A stretch of 64,000 nucleotides of DNA, taken from positions 62,001-126,000 of the forward strand of contig NZ_RRZK01000002.1 of NCBI RefSeq assembly GCF_004348895.1, in the 5' to 3' direction. A model generated the notes under the pieces. That model saw nothing but the letters and a program-made list of their open reading frames with translations, ran no database searches and was not told the DNA's origin. Positions within the stretch are counted from its first letter, which is position 1. Every line of letters starts with the position of its first letter. The DNA comes from Pseudomonas vancouverensis (lineage in GTDB: Bacteria > Pseudomonadota > Gammaproteobacteria > Pseudomonadales > Pseudomonadaceae). Positions 33,765 to 42,796 of the stretch are shown here, in pieces. A program made the position numbers and the translations under genes.

Positions 33765-34880
33765 TCAGCCCAGGTTGTCCTGAATCTTGCTCAGCACCCG
33801 GCGCGCCACATCAGCGGGTGCCACGGTGTTGATGTTCTTCTCGACGGTCACCTGGACGTTCTCACCGACCTTGCTCAGGCGAACCTGATAGCGCTCGGCG
33901 CGGGCTTCAAGCTCTTCCTTGCTCGGACCACTGCCGAACAGGCTGCTGAAGAAGCCTGGCTTGTCGTCTTTCTTCTCGGCCTTTTCGGCCAGGTTGATGT
34001 AGTACAGGCCCAGGCTGCGGTTGATGTCTTCCACGCGCCACTCGCCTTGCTCAAGCGCTCGGCCGACACTCGACCAGGCACGATCCAGGTCCGTGCCGAC
34101 GTTCAGCACCGGGTTGCCGCTGCCGTCTTCGCTGAGGCTGACGCGGCTTGGCGCGTCGAAATCACGCGAAGCCAGCATCGAGACCGAACCGCCCTTCTCG
34201 GAAATCCGGCTCATGCTCGCGAGCATGTCATCGACCAGCGCCGCATCCAGGCCGGTGTTGACCGAACGGTTGGTGAAGTCGACATCGGCGGTGCTGCCGG
34301 CAGGACGCTCGGCGCTGACCACGTAGATTTCGCTGGTGTTGCGTTGCACGCCTGGCTCGATACGTACCCGCACGCGGGTTTCGCTGTCGGTGCTGACACC
34401 GGCGGCGCTCAGGCGCTTGGCCATGGCCGCAGACAGTTCGTCGGAATGTTGCCAGGTGGTGGTGAATTCACCGGTCTGCGGACGCTGCTCATCAATGCGG
34501 AAGCCATTGTCCTGGAAGAACTGAATCGCGACAGGCCAAGCTTCAGCCGGCGGATTCTGCGCCAGGATCGAACGGGAATCGCCAGTCTTCTGCAGGGAAT
34601 AGGCGCTGGCATCAGCCGCCGCCGTCAGTGGCTGTGGCCGTGGAACGACGTACTCGCCCTTGACGGTGTCATCGGCTACGTTGCGCGGGATCGGCAGCAG
34701 CGGGTCCAGGCGCTTGGCGGTCTGGACATCCGGCGGCATTTGCATCGGTGCAGTCTGTTGCGCTTCCAGGTAATCGCTACCACGGTCACGGAAATAACCT
34801 TCCGGGCCCCAGAGCCATCCACAGCCACTGGTGCTGGAGATAATCAAGGCAAGTGCGGAAAGTCCGGCCATTCGCTTCAT
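33765..34880 (-). CDS. bamC: Outer membrane assembly factor BamC
   Basis: A 371-residue lipoprotein of the BAM complex, which folds beta-barrels into the outer membrane. The lipobox is SSTSGCGW near residue 20, followed by the BamC start of WGPEGYFRDRGSDYLEAQ and VVPRPQPL. Two helix-grip domains follow (IQFFQDNGFRIDEQRPQTGE; LDRAWSSVGRALEQGEWRVE). The acidic and serine-rich linker carries an extra KAEKKDDKPGF insertion. I chose the ATG at 34880 because it gives the signal peptide directly. It is downstream of dapA, the conserved dapA-bamC arrangement. Confidence 0.95.
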   Translation of the reverse strand: MKRMAGLSALALIISSTSGCGWLWGPEGYFRDRGSDYLEAQQTAPMQMPPDVQTAKRLDPLLPIPRNVADDTVKGEYVVPRPQPLTAAADASAYSLQKTGDSRSILAQNPPAEAWPVAIQFFQDNGFRIDEQRPQTGEFTTTWQHSDELSAAMAKRLSAAGVSTDSETRVRVRIEPGVQRNTSEIYVVSAERPAGSTADVDFTNRSVNTGLDAALVDDMLASMSRISEKGGSVSMLASRDFDAPSRVSLSEDGSGNPVLNVGTDLDRAWSSVGRALEQGEWRVEDINRSLGLYYINLAEKAEKKDDKPGFFSSLFGSGPSKEELEARAERYQVRLSKVGENVQVTVEKNINTVAPADVARRVLSKIQDNLG

Positions 34881-34897
34881 GCGTTGTACTTCCTCAA

Positions 34898-35776
34898 TTA
34901 AACCAGGACGCTGCATTGGCGCAGGGCCTTGCGCAGCGTTTCGTGACAAGGTGCGCTCAGCCAGGTCAGCGGCAGGCGGATGCCTTCGTGCATCAGGCCC
35001 ATTTCAACCAACGCCCACTTCACCGGAATCGGGTTGGCCTCGATGAACAGGTCCTTGTGCAGCGGCATCAGTTTTTCGTTGATGGCCCGTGCAGTCTCGG
35101 CGTCACCCTTGAGGGCGGCCTCGCACAGGTCGGCCATTTCCCGCGGCGCGACGTTGGCGGTCACGGAAATGTTGCCCTTGCCGCCCAGCAGGATCAGCTC
35201 GACAGCGGTCGGATCATCACCGGACAGGACGATGAAGTCCTTGCTCACGCCATCGAGGATGGCCTTGGCGCGCTTGAGGTCGCCGGTCGCTTCCTTGATG
35301 CCGATGATGTTCGGCACCGTGGACAGGCGGATCACGGTTTCAGCCTGCATGTCGCAGGAGGTACGGCCGGGAACGTTGTAGAGAATCTGCGGGATATCGA
35401 CCGCTTCGGCGATGTGCTTGAAGTGCTGGTACAGGCCTTCCTGGGTCGGCTTGTTGTAGTACGGCACAACCAGCAGGCAGGCGTCGGCGCCGGCTTCCTT
35501 GGCGTTGCGGGTCAGTTCGACGGCTTCGCGGGTCGAGTTGGCGCCGGTACCGGCGATCACCGGAATGCGGCCATTGACCTGCTTGACCACTGCCTTGATA
35601 ACGGCAATGTGTTCTTCGACGTCAAGGGTTGCCGACTCGCCGGTGGTGCCGACGGCGACAATGGCATGGGTGCCGTTTTCAAGGTGGAAGTCCACGAGTT
35701 TGCTGAGGCTGCCCCAGTCAAGACGCCCCTGTGCATCCATGGGTGTGACCAGTGCCACCATACTGCCCGCAATCAT
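34898..35776 (-). CDS. dapA: 4-hydroxy-tetrahydrodipicolinate synthase
   Basis: A 292-residue class I aldolase catalysing the first committed step of lysine and diaminopimelate synthesis from pyruvate and aspartate semialdehyde. Visible are [14 protein letters not shown] (substrate loop), [11 protein letters not shown] with the catalytic Tyr, and the Schiff-base lysine in [12 protein letters not shown]. The ATG at 35776 has GGAG 8 nt upstream. dapA is the first gene of dapA-bamC-MBL-purC and is divergent from gcvR. Confidence 0.96.
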   Translation of the reverse strand: MIAGSMVALVTPMDAQGRLDWGSLSKLVDFHLENGTHAIVAVGTTGESATLDVEEHIAVIKAVVKQVNGRIPVIAGTGANSTREAVELTRNAKEAGADACLLVVPYYNKPTQEGLYQHFKHIAEAVDIPQILYNVPGRTSCDMQAETVIRLSTVPNIIGIKEATGDLKRAKAILDGVSKDFIVLSGDDPTAVELILLGGKGNISVTANVAPREMADLCEAALKGDAETARAINEKLMPLHKDLFIEANPIPVKWALVEMGLMHEGIRLPLTWLSAPCHETLRKALRQCSVLV

Positions 35777-36103
35777 GAAACCGCTCCTGCCGGAAAAAGA
35801 GAGCGGTAATGGTACTGGCGCCAAGATGCTTGCACAAGCGAAGTACTGCGCTGGCGCCATTCCCCTTGGCGCCGGTTTTCGCTACCCTTCAGACTTTGAT
35901 TGATGCAGACAAGCGCATACGTCGGGTTTCAGCCTCCATTTTCGTTCTCGCAAGCCCCGTCCAGGCGTTGCCATCGCTCGCTCTTGCCGTACCGGAGCCG
36001 GTTGCAACAGGACGCCAGGGGCCTTCTGAATGCGCATCCGCAGGCTCGCATCCGACCAATAGCCTTTAACAGCATCGACCGCTCATCGCTTTAGGAATGC
36101 TGC
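35777..36103. other. Divergent intergenic region dapA-gcvR
   Basis: About 327 nt between divergent genes. It should hold both promoters. A GGCGCCA/TGGCGCC dyad occurs near 35818-35865, but no -10/-35 pair is strong enough to call and no small gene is convincing. Confidence 0.5.
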
Positions 36104-36664
36104 ATGTCCACCCCCACAGTTCGCGAACAATTCCTTGTCATCAGTGCCCTCGGCGCCAACCCCATGGAGCTGACCAACGTCCTGTGCCGCGCCAGCCATG
36201 AAAACCGCTGCGCCGTGGTCACCTCTCGCCTGACCCGTCACGGCGAATGCAGTGCGCTGGTGCTGGAAGTCTCCGGTAGCTGGGATGCCCTGGCTCGCCT
36301 GGAAGGCAGCCTGCCGGTGCTGGCCAAACGGCACGCATTCACCGTTAATGTGGTGCGCAGTGCCGCGCTGGAAAATCGCCCGCAAGCGCTGCCTTACGTG
36401 GCTTATGTCAGCTCGGCGTACCGCTCGGACATCATCAACGAGCTGTGCCAGTTCTTCATGGACCACAACGTTGAACTGGAAAACCTGACCTGCGACACCT
36501 ATCAGGCACCGCAGACCGGCGGCACCATGCTCAACGCCACCTTCACAGTGACGCTGCCTGCCGGCGTTCAGATCAGCTGGCTGCGCGATCAGTTCCTGGA
36601 TTTTGCCGACGCGCTGAACCTGGATGCCCTGATCGAACCGTGGCGCCCACAGAACCCAATGTAA
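36104..36664 (+). CDS. gcvR: Glycine cleavage system transcriptional repressor GcvR-like ACT protein
   Basis: A 186-residue protein made of two ACT domains, the first starting FLVISALGANPMELTNVLCR and the second YVAYVSSAYRSDIINELCQF. In enteric bacteria GcvR binds glycine and holds GcvA in its repressing form; it does not itself bind DNA. In Pseudomonas the same gene sits beside bcp and dapA, as here, and its partner is not established. It is 10 nt upstream of bcp on the same strand, so likely one transcript. The ATG is at 36104 in a weak context. Confidence 0.9.
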   Translation: MSTPTVREQFLVISALGANPMELTNVLCRASHENRCAVVTSRLTRHGECSALVLEVSGSWDALARLEGSLPVLAKRHAFTVNVVRSAALENRPQALPYVAYVSSAYRSDIINELCQFFMDHNVELENLTCDTYQAPQTGGTMLNATFTVTLPAGVQISWLRDQFLDFADALNLDALIEPWRPQNPM

Positions 36665-36674
36665 GGAGGTTTTT

Positions 36675-37148
36675 ATGGCCGTCACTGTCGACCAACCGGT
36701 TGCCGATTTCGAAGCCGCCGCCACCAGCGGGCAAACCGTCAGCCTCGCCGGGCTGAAAGGCAAGCAAGTGGTGATCTATTTCTACCCCAAGGACAGCACA
36801 CCGGGCTGCACCACCGAAGGCCAGGGCTTTCGTGATCAGTACCCGGCGTTCCAGGCCGCCAATACCGAGGTATTCGGCGTATCCCGCGACAGCCTGAAGT
36901 CCCACGAGAACTTCAAGTGCAAGCAGGAGTTCCCCTTTGAGCTGATCAGCGACAAGGACGAGGCTATCTGCCAGCTGTTCGACGTGATCAAGCTGAAGAA
37001 GCTCTATGGCAAGGAATACATGGGCGTGGACCGCAGCACCTTCCTGATCGACAAGAACGGTGTGTTGCGCCAGGAATGGCGTGGCGTGAAGGTGCCGGGG
37101 CATGTCGATGCGGTGCTGGCGGCGTCCCAGGCGCTCAATAAGGCCTGA
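36675..37148 (+). CDS. bcp: Thioredoxin-dependent peroxiredoxin (Bcp/PrxQ type)
   Basis: A 157-residue peroxiredoxin reducing hydroperoxides in the cytoplasm. The peroxidatic Cys is in YPKDSTPGCTTEGQGFRD. The resolving Cys usually five residues later in E. coli Bcp is absent (Gly-Gln-Gly instead), so resolution would have to use the Cys in NFKCKQEFPF or an external thiol. Another stretch, DRSTFLIDKNGVLRQEWRGV, is typical. AAGGAGG precedes the ATG closely. It follows gcvR by 10 nt. Confidence 0.93.
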   Translation: MAVTVDQPVADFEAAATSGQTVSLAGLKGKQVVIYFYPKDSTPGCTTEGQGFRDQYPAFQAANTEVFGVSRDSLKSHENFKCKQEFPFELISDKDEAICQLFDVIKLKKLYGKEYMGVDRSTFLIDKNGVLRQEWRGVKVPGHVDAVLAASQALNKA

Positions 37149-37171
37149 TTGATCGGCGTCTGTGCAGGCGC

Positions 37172-37237
37172 CATCGCGAGCAAGCTCGCTCCCACATTGG
37201 TTTGTGTACAACCCTGGGGGAGCGAGCCTGCTCGTGA
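37172..37237. repeat. Paired REP elements, second copy degenerate
   Basis: CATCGCGAGCAAGCTCGCTC starts at 37172, and a weaker inverse copy (GGGGGAGCGAGCCTGCTCGT) lies at about 37216-37235. This is the same family as at 9119 and 22712, here between the convergent bcp and perM-type genes. Confidence 0.8.
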
Positions 37238-37275
37238 AGAGGTCATTGGCCTCACTGAAAAATCAGAATTGAGCG

Positions 37276-38346
37276 TTAAAGCAGCGGCGCCACCACGGGT
37301 TCCTGACGCGGCCACGCGTCCAGCACGGCCTTGAACAAGGTAGCCAGGGGAATGGCGAAGAACACGCCCCAGAATCCCCACAACCCGCCAAACAACAGCA
37401 CCGCGCAGATGATTGCCACCGGGTGCAGGTTGACCGCTTCCGAGAACAGCAAGGGCACCAATACGTTGCCGTCGAGTGTCTGGATGATCCCGTAGACCGC
37501 CATCAGGTAGATGAACTGATCGCTCCATCCCCACTGAAACAGCGCGATCAGGAACACCGGCACGGTCACCACCACGGCGCCGACGTAGGGCACCACCACG
37601 GAAATCCCCACCAGCAATGCCAGCAACGCCGCGTAGTTGAGTTCCAGCACCACAAAGGCGATGTAGGTCACCCCGCCGCAGATGAAAATCTCGATGACCT
37701 TGCCGCGAATGTAGTTGGCGATCTGCCGGTTCATGTCATGGGCGACCCGGGTAATCAACGCGCGCTCACGGGGCAGGTAACCGCGCACCCAGCGCCCGAT
37801 CATGGCCCGGTCCTTGAGAAAAAAGAACACCAGGATCGGCACCAGCACCAGATAGATCATGATATTGACCAGCAATGGCAGGCTCGACAGCGAGAACGTC
37901 AGCGCCCACTGGCCGAACTTGCCGATCTCGCCCCGCGCCACTTCGATGGCTTGCAGCACCTGCTCATCGGACACCAGGTGCGGATAGCGTTCCGGCAGCA
38001 GCAACAGTAGCGACTGCCATTTGGCGAGCATGCCGGGCAATTCGTTGAACAAGGTGATCAGTTGATGCCAGAGCAAAGGCACGACAATCACGATGAAGAC
38101 CAGCAAAAGCCCCATGAACAGCGCAAAGACCAGGCCCACCGCCACACCGCCCGGCACCCGCAGGCGCTCCAGCGTTACGACCAGCCCCTGCATCAGGTAA
38201 GCCAGCACCATGCCGGCGAGCACGGGCGCCAGCATGCCACCCAGCGTCAGGACAGCGGTGAATGCCAAAAACAGCAGTACGGCCAACACCACGGCTTCTT
38301 CATCAGAGAAGTAGCGCTGTACCCAATCGCGTAACACTTTGAACAT
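37276..38346 (-). CDS. AI-2E family transporter (PerM-type permease)
   Basis: A 356-residue inner-membrane protein with about eight hydrophobic segments and the family pattern FFLKDRAMIGRWVRGYLPRE, then LVGISVVVPYVGAVVVTVPV and EAVNLHPVAIICAVLLFGGL. Despite the family name, most members are not shown to carry autoinducer-2; some are ion or sodium-proton exchangers. I chose the ATG at 38346, with AAGGA 6 nt upstream, rather than a TTG one codon earlier. It is 31 nt downstream of the tusA gene and probably in its operon. Confidence 0.88.
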   Translation of the reverse strand: MFKVLRDWVQRYFSDEEAVVLAVLLFLAFTAVLTLGGMLAPVLAGMVLAYLMQGLVVTLERLRVPGGVAVGLVFALFMGLLLVFIVIVVPLLWHQLITLFNELPGMLAKWQSLLLLLPERYPHLVSDEQVLQAIEVARGEIGKFGQWALTFSLSSLPLLVNIMIYLVLVPILVFFFLKDRAMIGRWVRGYLPRERALITRVAHDMNRQIANYIRGKVIEIFICGGVTYIAFVVLELNYAALLALLVGISVVVPYVGAVVVTVPVFLIALFQWGWSDQFIYLMAVYGIIQTLDGNVLVPLLFSEAVNLHPVAIICAVLLFGGLWGFWGVFFAIPLATLFKAVLDAWPRQEPVVAPLL

Positions 38347-38377
38347 CAATAATCCTTAAGAGCAGACGCTGTCGATT

Positions 38378-38617
38378 TCAGGCTTTTTTCAGCCAATAGC
38401 GGTAAACACCCGCTTCGTCTTCTTCACGAAGCAGGGTATGACCGGCCAATCGGGCAAAGGTGCGAAAGTCGCGCTGAGAACCGGCATCGGTGGCGATTAC
38501 CTTGAGAATCGCGCCGCTGGCCAACCGGTTGAGTTCCATCTTGGCCTTGAGCAACGGCAACGGACAGTTCAGGCCGCTGGCGTCCAGTTCGACGTCATGG
38601 TGTACAGCGTCAGTCAT
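38378..38617 (-). CDS. tusA: TusA-family sulfur carrier protein
   Basis: A 79-residue sulfur carrier with the CPxP motif in LDASGLNCPLPLLKAKMELN; the Cys carries a persulfide passed to acceptor proteins. In E. coli TusA starts the relay for 2-thiouridine in tRNA, and the Pseudomonas protein at this locus has been linked to molybdenum cofactor supply. It is divergent from the bepA gene and upstream of the perM-type gene. Confidence 0.92.
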   Translation of the reverse strand: MTDAVHHDVELDASGLNCPLPLLKAKMELNRLASGAILKVIATDAGSQRDFRTFARLAGHTLLREEDEAGVYRYWLKKA

Positions 38618-38714
38618 TGCATCACTCCGGTCAGGTGGTTGAGTGCCCTAGAATATCTGGTCGCAAGGCCGGTGTCCGGCTACAGTAAGGTCTTTGTCGA
38701 CTAAGGCTCTGTGC

Positions 38715-40148
38715 ATGACTTTTTTGCGCCCTACCCTGCTGACGCTCGCTTGCCTGCTTGCCTCACCAGGCTTCGCTGACGACCTGCCGTCACTCGGCGA
38801 CGCCAGTTCTGCCATTGTCTCGCCACAACAGGAGTACCAGTTGGGCCGAGCCTGGCTGGCGATGCTGCGCAGCCAGGTGGCGCAACTCAACGACCCACAG
38901 CTCAAGGACTACGTGGAATCCAGCGTCTATCGACTGGTGGAGACCAGCCAGGTCACGGACCGGCGCCTGGAGTTCATCCTCATCGACAGCCCGCAGCTCA
39001 ACGCCTTTGCGGCGCCCGGTGGCATTGTCGGCGTGAACGGCGGCCTGTTCCTCAATGCCCAGACCGAAGGCGAGTACGCCTCGGTTCTCGCGCACGAATT
39101 GGCGCACTTGTCACAACGACACTTTGCCCGTGGCGTCGAAGCCCAGCAACGCATGCAAGTACCAATGATGGCGGCCTTGCTGGCCGGCATCGTGATTGCC
39201 GCAGCTGGCGCCGGTGACGCGGGGATTGCGACAATCGCCGGCACCCAGGCCGCCGCAATGCAGGAACAGCGTCGTTTCTCCCGCCAGAACGAACAGGAAG
39301 CCGACCGCATCGGCATCCTCAACCTGGAGAAGGCTGGGTACGATCCTCGCTCGATGCCGACCATGTTCGAGCGTCTGATGCGCCAGTATCGCTACGACGC
39401 CAAACCGCCGGAATTCCTCCTGACTCACCCGGTGACCGAGTCCCGTATCGCCGACACCCGCAACCGCGCCGAACAAGCGCCTCAGGGCGGCATCGAAGAC
39501 AGCGTGCGTTATCAGTTGATTCGCGCCCGGGTCCAGTTGTCCTATGAAGAAACGCCCGGTCTGGGTGCCAAGCGTTTCCGCGCGCAACTGGAAGAAAACC
39601 CGAAGAACGACGTTGCCCGTTACGGTCTGGCCATTGCTCAGGTCAAGGGCGGCCAACTGAACGAAGCCCGGGAAAACCTCAAGCAACTGCTGGCCAAGGC
39701 GCCCAACGAGATCATCTACAACCTGGCTCAGATCGACCTCGACATTACCAACAACCGCTTCCCGGACGCCCAGTCCCGCGTCGACAGGATGCTCACCCAG
39801 TACCCCGGCAATTACCCGCTTAATCAGGTGCGCGTCGATTTGCTGCTGAAGGAAAACCGCGCAGCCGATGCAGAAAAAGCCCTCGAAGCCTTGCTCAAGT
39901 CGCGCCCGGATGATCCGGACGTCTGGTATCAGGTGGCTGAGACGCGCGGCCTGGCAGGCAACATCATCGGCCTGCATCAGGCGCGTGCCGAGTACTTCGC
40001 ACTGGTGGGTGACTACAAGCAGGCCATCCAGCAACTGGACTTCGCCAAACGCAAGGCGGGAAGCAACTTCCCGCTGTCGTCACGGATCGATGCGCGTCAA
40101 CGTGAGCTGATGGAGCAGGAACGCATGATCAAGGACATGATGGGCTGA
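38715..40148 (+). CDS. bepA: M48 family periplasmic metalloprotease with TPR repeats (BepA)
   Basis: A 477-residue exported protein. The signal peptide is MTFLRPTLLTLACLLASPGF, followed by an M48 peptidase domain with the zinc motif HELAH in LAHELAHLSQRHFARG and the third ligand Glu in NEQEADRIGIL, and a C-terminal TPR region (DVARYGLAIAQVKGGQLNEA; YPLNQVRVDLLLKENRAADA). BepA assists or degrades stalled LptD and other outer-membrane proteins at the BAM complex. The ATG at 38715 is chosen for the signal peptide. A strong terminator follows. Confidence 0.93.
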   Translation: MTFLRPTLLTLACLLASPGFADDLPSLGDASSAIVSPQQEYQLGRAWLAMLRSQVAQLNDPQLKDYVESSVYRLVETSQVTDRRLEFILIDSPQLNAFAAPGGIVGVNGGLFLNAQTEGEYASVLAHELAHLSQRHFARGVEAQQRMQVPMMAALLAGIVIAAAGAGDAGIATIAGTQAAAMQEQRRFSRQNEQEADRIGILNLEKAGYDPRSMPTMFERLMRQYRYDAKPPEFLLTHPVTESRIADTRNRAEQAPQGGIEDSVRYQLIRARVQLSYEETPGLGAKRFRAQLEENPKNDVARYGLAIAQVKGGQLNEARENLKQLLAKAPNEIIYNLAQIDLDITNNRFPDAQSRVDRMLTQYPGNYPLNQVRVDLLLKENRAADAEKALEALLKSRPDDPDVWYQVAETRGLAGNIIGLHQARAEYFALVGDYKQAIQQLDFAKRKAGSNFPLSSRIDARQRELMEQERMIKDMMG

Positions 40149-40175
40149 TCAACTTCAGGCGCACAAAGTCCGGAC

Positions 40176-40212
40176 AAAAAAAAAACCGCCTCTTTCGAGG
40201 CGGTTTTTGTTT
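40176..40212. terminator. Bidirectional terminator between bepA and mucD
   Basis: CCGCCTC (40186-40192) pairs with GAGGCGG (40197-40203) around a 4-nt loop, preceded by nine or more A and followed by TTTTTGTTTT. It serves the convergent bepA and mucD genes. Confidence 0.93.
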
Positions 40213-40225
40213 TACCGCAAGCGGA

Positions 40226-41650
40226 TTATTCAGCCAGCTTGAAGGTAATGAAGCTTGCACGACCCTGACGCAGCACGCGCATCGACACCGAGCGGTTCTT
40301 CGGCAACGCCTTGGCGATGTCCGCGAACTCCTTGGTAGAGCCGATGGCCTGATTGTTCAGGTGAGTAATCACGTCGCCAGGCTGCAGGCCGATCATGGCA
40401 GCAGGACCATCCTGCACTTCCTTGATCACCACGCCACCCTTGAGGTCATTACTTTTCTTCTGTTCGTCGGTCAGTTCGACCACCGATACACCCAGGCGAT
40501 TGCTGCTGCGCTCGACGCTGGATTTCGGCATGGAGTCGAGTTCCTTGCCTTCTTCCGGAATGGCTCCGACGACCAGTTCGACGTTCTTGCGCTTGCCGTC
40601 ACGGATCACTTCCAGGTCAGCTTTGGCGCCGGCTTTCAGTGCACCGACGAGGTGCGGCAGGTCCGCCGACATGACGATCGGTTGACCGTTCATGCTCAGG
40701 ATAACGTCGCCGACTTGCAGACCGCCTTTGGCTGCCGGGCCATCATCCTGGATCTGGGCAACCAGCGCACCGGCCGGTTTATCCAGACCGAACGACTCGG
40801 CCAGGTCCTTGCTCACTTCCTGAATGACCACGCCCAACCAGCCGCGGCTGACCTTGCCACCGGATTTCAGCTGATTGGAAACGTCCATGGCGACATCGAT
40901 CGGGATTGCGAACGACACACCCATGAAGCCGCCGGAGCGGGTGTAGATCTGCGAGTTGATACCGACCACTTCACCGTTCAGGTTGAACAGCGGGCCACCG
41001 GAGTTACCCGGGTTGATCGGCACGTCGGTCTGGATGAACGGCACATAGTTTTCGTTCGGCAGGCTACGCCCAACGGCGCTGACGATGCCTTGGGTCACAG
41101 TGTGATCGAAGCCAAAGGGCGAGCCGATGGCGACGACCCACTGGCCGGCTTTCAAATCCTGGGATTTACCCAGTTTCAGCACCGGCAGGTCCTTGCCTTC
41201 GATTTTCAGCAGGGCCACGTCGGAACGCGGATCCGTACCGATCAACTTGGCCTTCATTTCGCTGCGGTCGGCGAGACGCACGAGAATCTCGTCCGCATCG
41301 GCAATCACATGGTTGTTGGTCAGGATGTAGCCGTCTGGCGAGATGATGAAACCCGACCCCAGGGAGGTCGCTTCGCGCTGACGATCGCGAGGTGAGCGCG
41401 ATTGCGGCGGCATGCCACGTTCGAAGAACTCGCGCAGCATCGGTGGCAAACCTTCAAGGTCAGGCATCTGCTGGCTGACTTTGCGATCCGGCAATTTCTG
41501 CGTGGTGCTGATGTTCACCACGGCCGGCGAGGCTTGCTCGACCAATTGCGTGAAATCAGGCAGCTCAACCGCTTGAGCGGTGACCGCCTGGCCGAGCACC
41601 AGCACGGTGGCAATGATGGAAAGGTAAGACTTCAAGCGTGGTATCGACAT
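40226..41650 (-). CDS. mucD: Periplasmic serine protease/chaperone MucD (DegP/HtrA family)
   Basis: A 474-residue HtrA protease. The signal peptide is MSIPRLKSYLSIIATVLVLG. The catalytic triad is visible as His in ILTNNHVIADADEI, Asp in DPRSDVALLKI and Ser in NPGNSGGPLFNLNGEV. Two PDZ domains follow (GWLGVVIQEVSKDLAESFGL; GLQPGDVITHLNNQAIGSTK). MucD removes misfolded envelope proteins and thereby restrains AlgU activation. It is the last gene of algU-mucA-mucB-mucD, starting 178 nt after mucB where mucC would be in P. aeruginosa, so it may also have its own promoter. Confidence 0.95.
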   Translation of the reverse strand: MSIPRLKSYLSIIATVLVLGQAVTAQAVELPDFTQLVEQASPAVVNISTTQKLPDRKVSQQMPDLEGLPPMLREFFERGMPPQSRSPRDRQREATSLGSGFIISPDGYILTNNHVIADADEILVRLADRSEMKAKLIGTDPRSDVALLKIEGKDLPVLKLGKSQDLKAGQWVVAIGSPFGFDHTVTQGIVSAVGRSLPNENYVPFIQTDVPINPGNSGGPLFNLNGEVVGINSQIYTRSGGFMGVSFAIPIDVAMDVSNQLKSGGKVSRGWLGVVIQEVSKDLAESFGLDKPAGALVAQIQDDGPAAKGGLQVGDVILSMNGQPIVMSADLPHLVGALKAGAKADLEVIRDGKRKNVELVVGAIPEEGKELDSMPKSSVERSSNRLGVSVVELTDEQKKSNDLKGGVVIKEVQDGPAAMIGLQPGDVITHLNNQAIGSTKEFADIAKALPKNRSVSMRVLRQGRASFITFKLAE

Positions 41651-41828
41651 ACGGCTCCCGTTACGACGAGCATGGTTAAGCGATATGGAGCAAGGAACAC
41701 CGGGAACAATACGCCGGTATTTTTGTTCCGGGAACAACAAACAAGGCCAGAGCCGAGAGGCTCTGACCTATAGAAAATTCAAGGGGATTTTGCAAATTGA
41801 AATGCTCACGAAACATTTCGACTTACGC

Positions 41829-42788
41829 TCACTGCTTGGTTGCAGCTGCATCGGAGCGCATGGAGAGCGCGATCCGTTCGGCGGTGCCCACCGGTATTTC
41901 GCCGACGACAGTGACCATCATGTCACCCTGGGCCGTGCTCAGGCGTCTGGAAACTGCGACAGTAGGCCCTAGCTGAGTGCGCGTATCGGTCACCGTTGCG
42001 CCGTTCAGAGGCTCGAGGAACACCGAAAACCGCGCCAGCCCATCGTCGTACATCAGACTGTTGACCTGGGTTTTGGTCTCGGGGTCCTTGCGCGCGGTGC
42101 TGCTGGTCAGTTCGAAGCCGGGTGGCAACCAGTCGGAACGCCAGACTTGCGCGGCCTTCACCGCTGAAGCCTTGTCACTTTCCAGGTTGACCGCCTTGCA
42201 ATCACTGCCAGGCTGCAATTCGCTGTCCGACGGCACATCTGCCGTGTCCAGCCGCGTGAACTGGAAGCGTTCCAGCAACTGGCCCTTGTCGTTAAGCAGC
42301 AACGACTTGAGCGGCAGACCGGTCTGCTGGTCCAGATGCAATTCAAATCCGTAACGGTGCTGATCCCGTGGCGTCAGCGAGACAATCACTGCCGGCCGCC
42401 CGGCCACACGCGACTTGCCGATGACGGCAAGGTCATACCAATTCTTGAGCTTTTGCGGATCGAGTGCGCGCGCTGCAGAGTTTGGAGAGTCCCCAAGCCC
42501 TGCGATCAGCGTGCCGCTGACGCATTGAGTATGCCCATCAATGCGTACGACTTCCTGAGCGGATCCGTCAAGCTGGAGCAAACGCTCGCGGACCTTGCCA
42601 TCCTGGACTCTATGCCAGATGTTGTGGGTAGAAAAACTACCGTTACGCTCGTAGACGAAAGTGCCCTGAAAGCTTTGCTGCTGTTCGGCCTGCCCCAGGC
42701 GGTTCAACCAGTCCTGGGCATCATCGGCGTGGGCTGGAACGACGAACCAGCCACTCAGCAGAAGCGACAGTAGAGGTATGGCGCGCAT
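41829..42788 (-). CDS. mucB: Sigma factor regulator MucB (RseB-type)
   Basis: A 319-residue periplasmic protein with a signal peptide (MRAIPLLSLLLSGWFVVPAH). The N-terminal lipoprotein-like domain (QQQSFQGTFVYERNGSFSTH) and the C-terminal domain (SDWLPPGFELTSSTARKDPE; VNSLMYDDGLARFSVFLEPL) match MucB/RseB. It binds the periplasmic part of MucA, shields it from proteolysis and senses mislocalised lipopolysaccharide, keeping AlgU inactive. It starts 8 nt after mucA. Confidence 0.94.
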   Translation of the reverse strand: MRAIPLLSLLLSGWFVVPAHADDAQDWLNRLGQAEQQQSFQGTFVYERNGSFSTHNIWHRVQDGKVRERLLQLDGSAQEVVRIDGHTQCVSGTLIAGLGDSPNSAARALDPQKLKNWYDLAVIGKSRVAGRPAVIVSLTPRDQHRYGFELHLDQQTGLPLKSLLLNDKGQLLERFQFTRLDTADVPSDSELQPGSDCKAVNLESDKASAVKAAQVWRSDWLPPGFELTSSTARKDPETKTQVNSLMYDDGLARFSVFLEPLNGATVTDTRTQLGPTVAVSRRLSTAQGDMMVTVVGEIPVGTAERIALSMRSDAAATKQ

Positions 42789-42796
42789 GATCCTCC

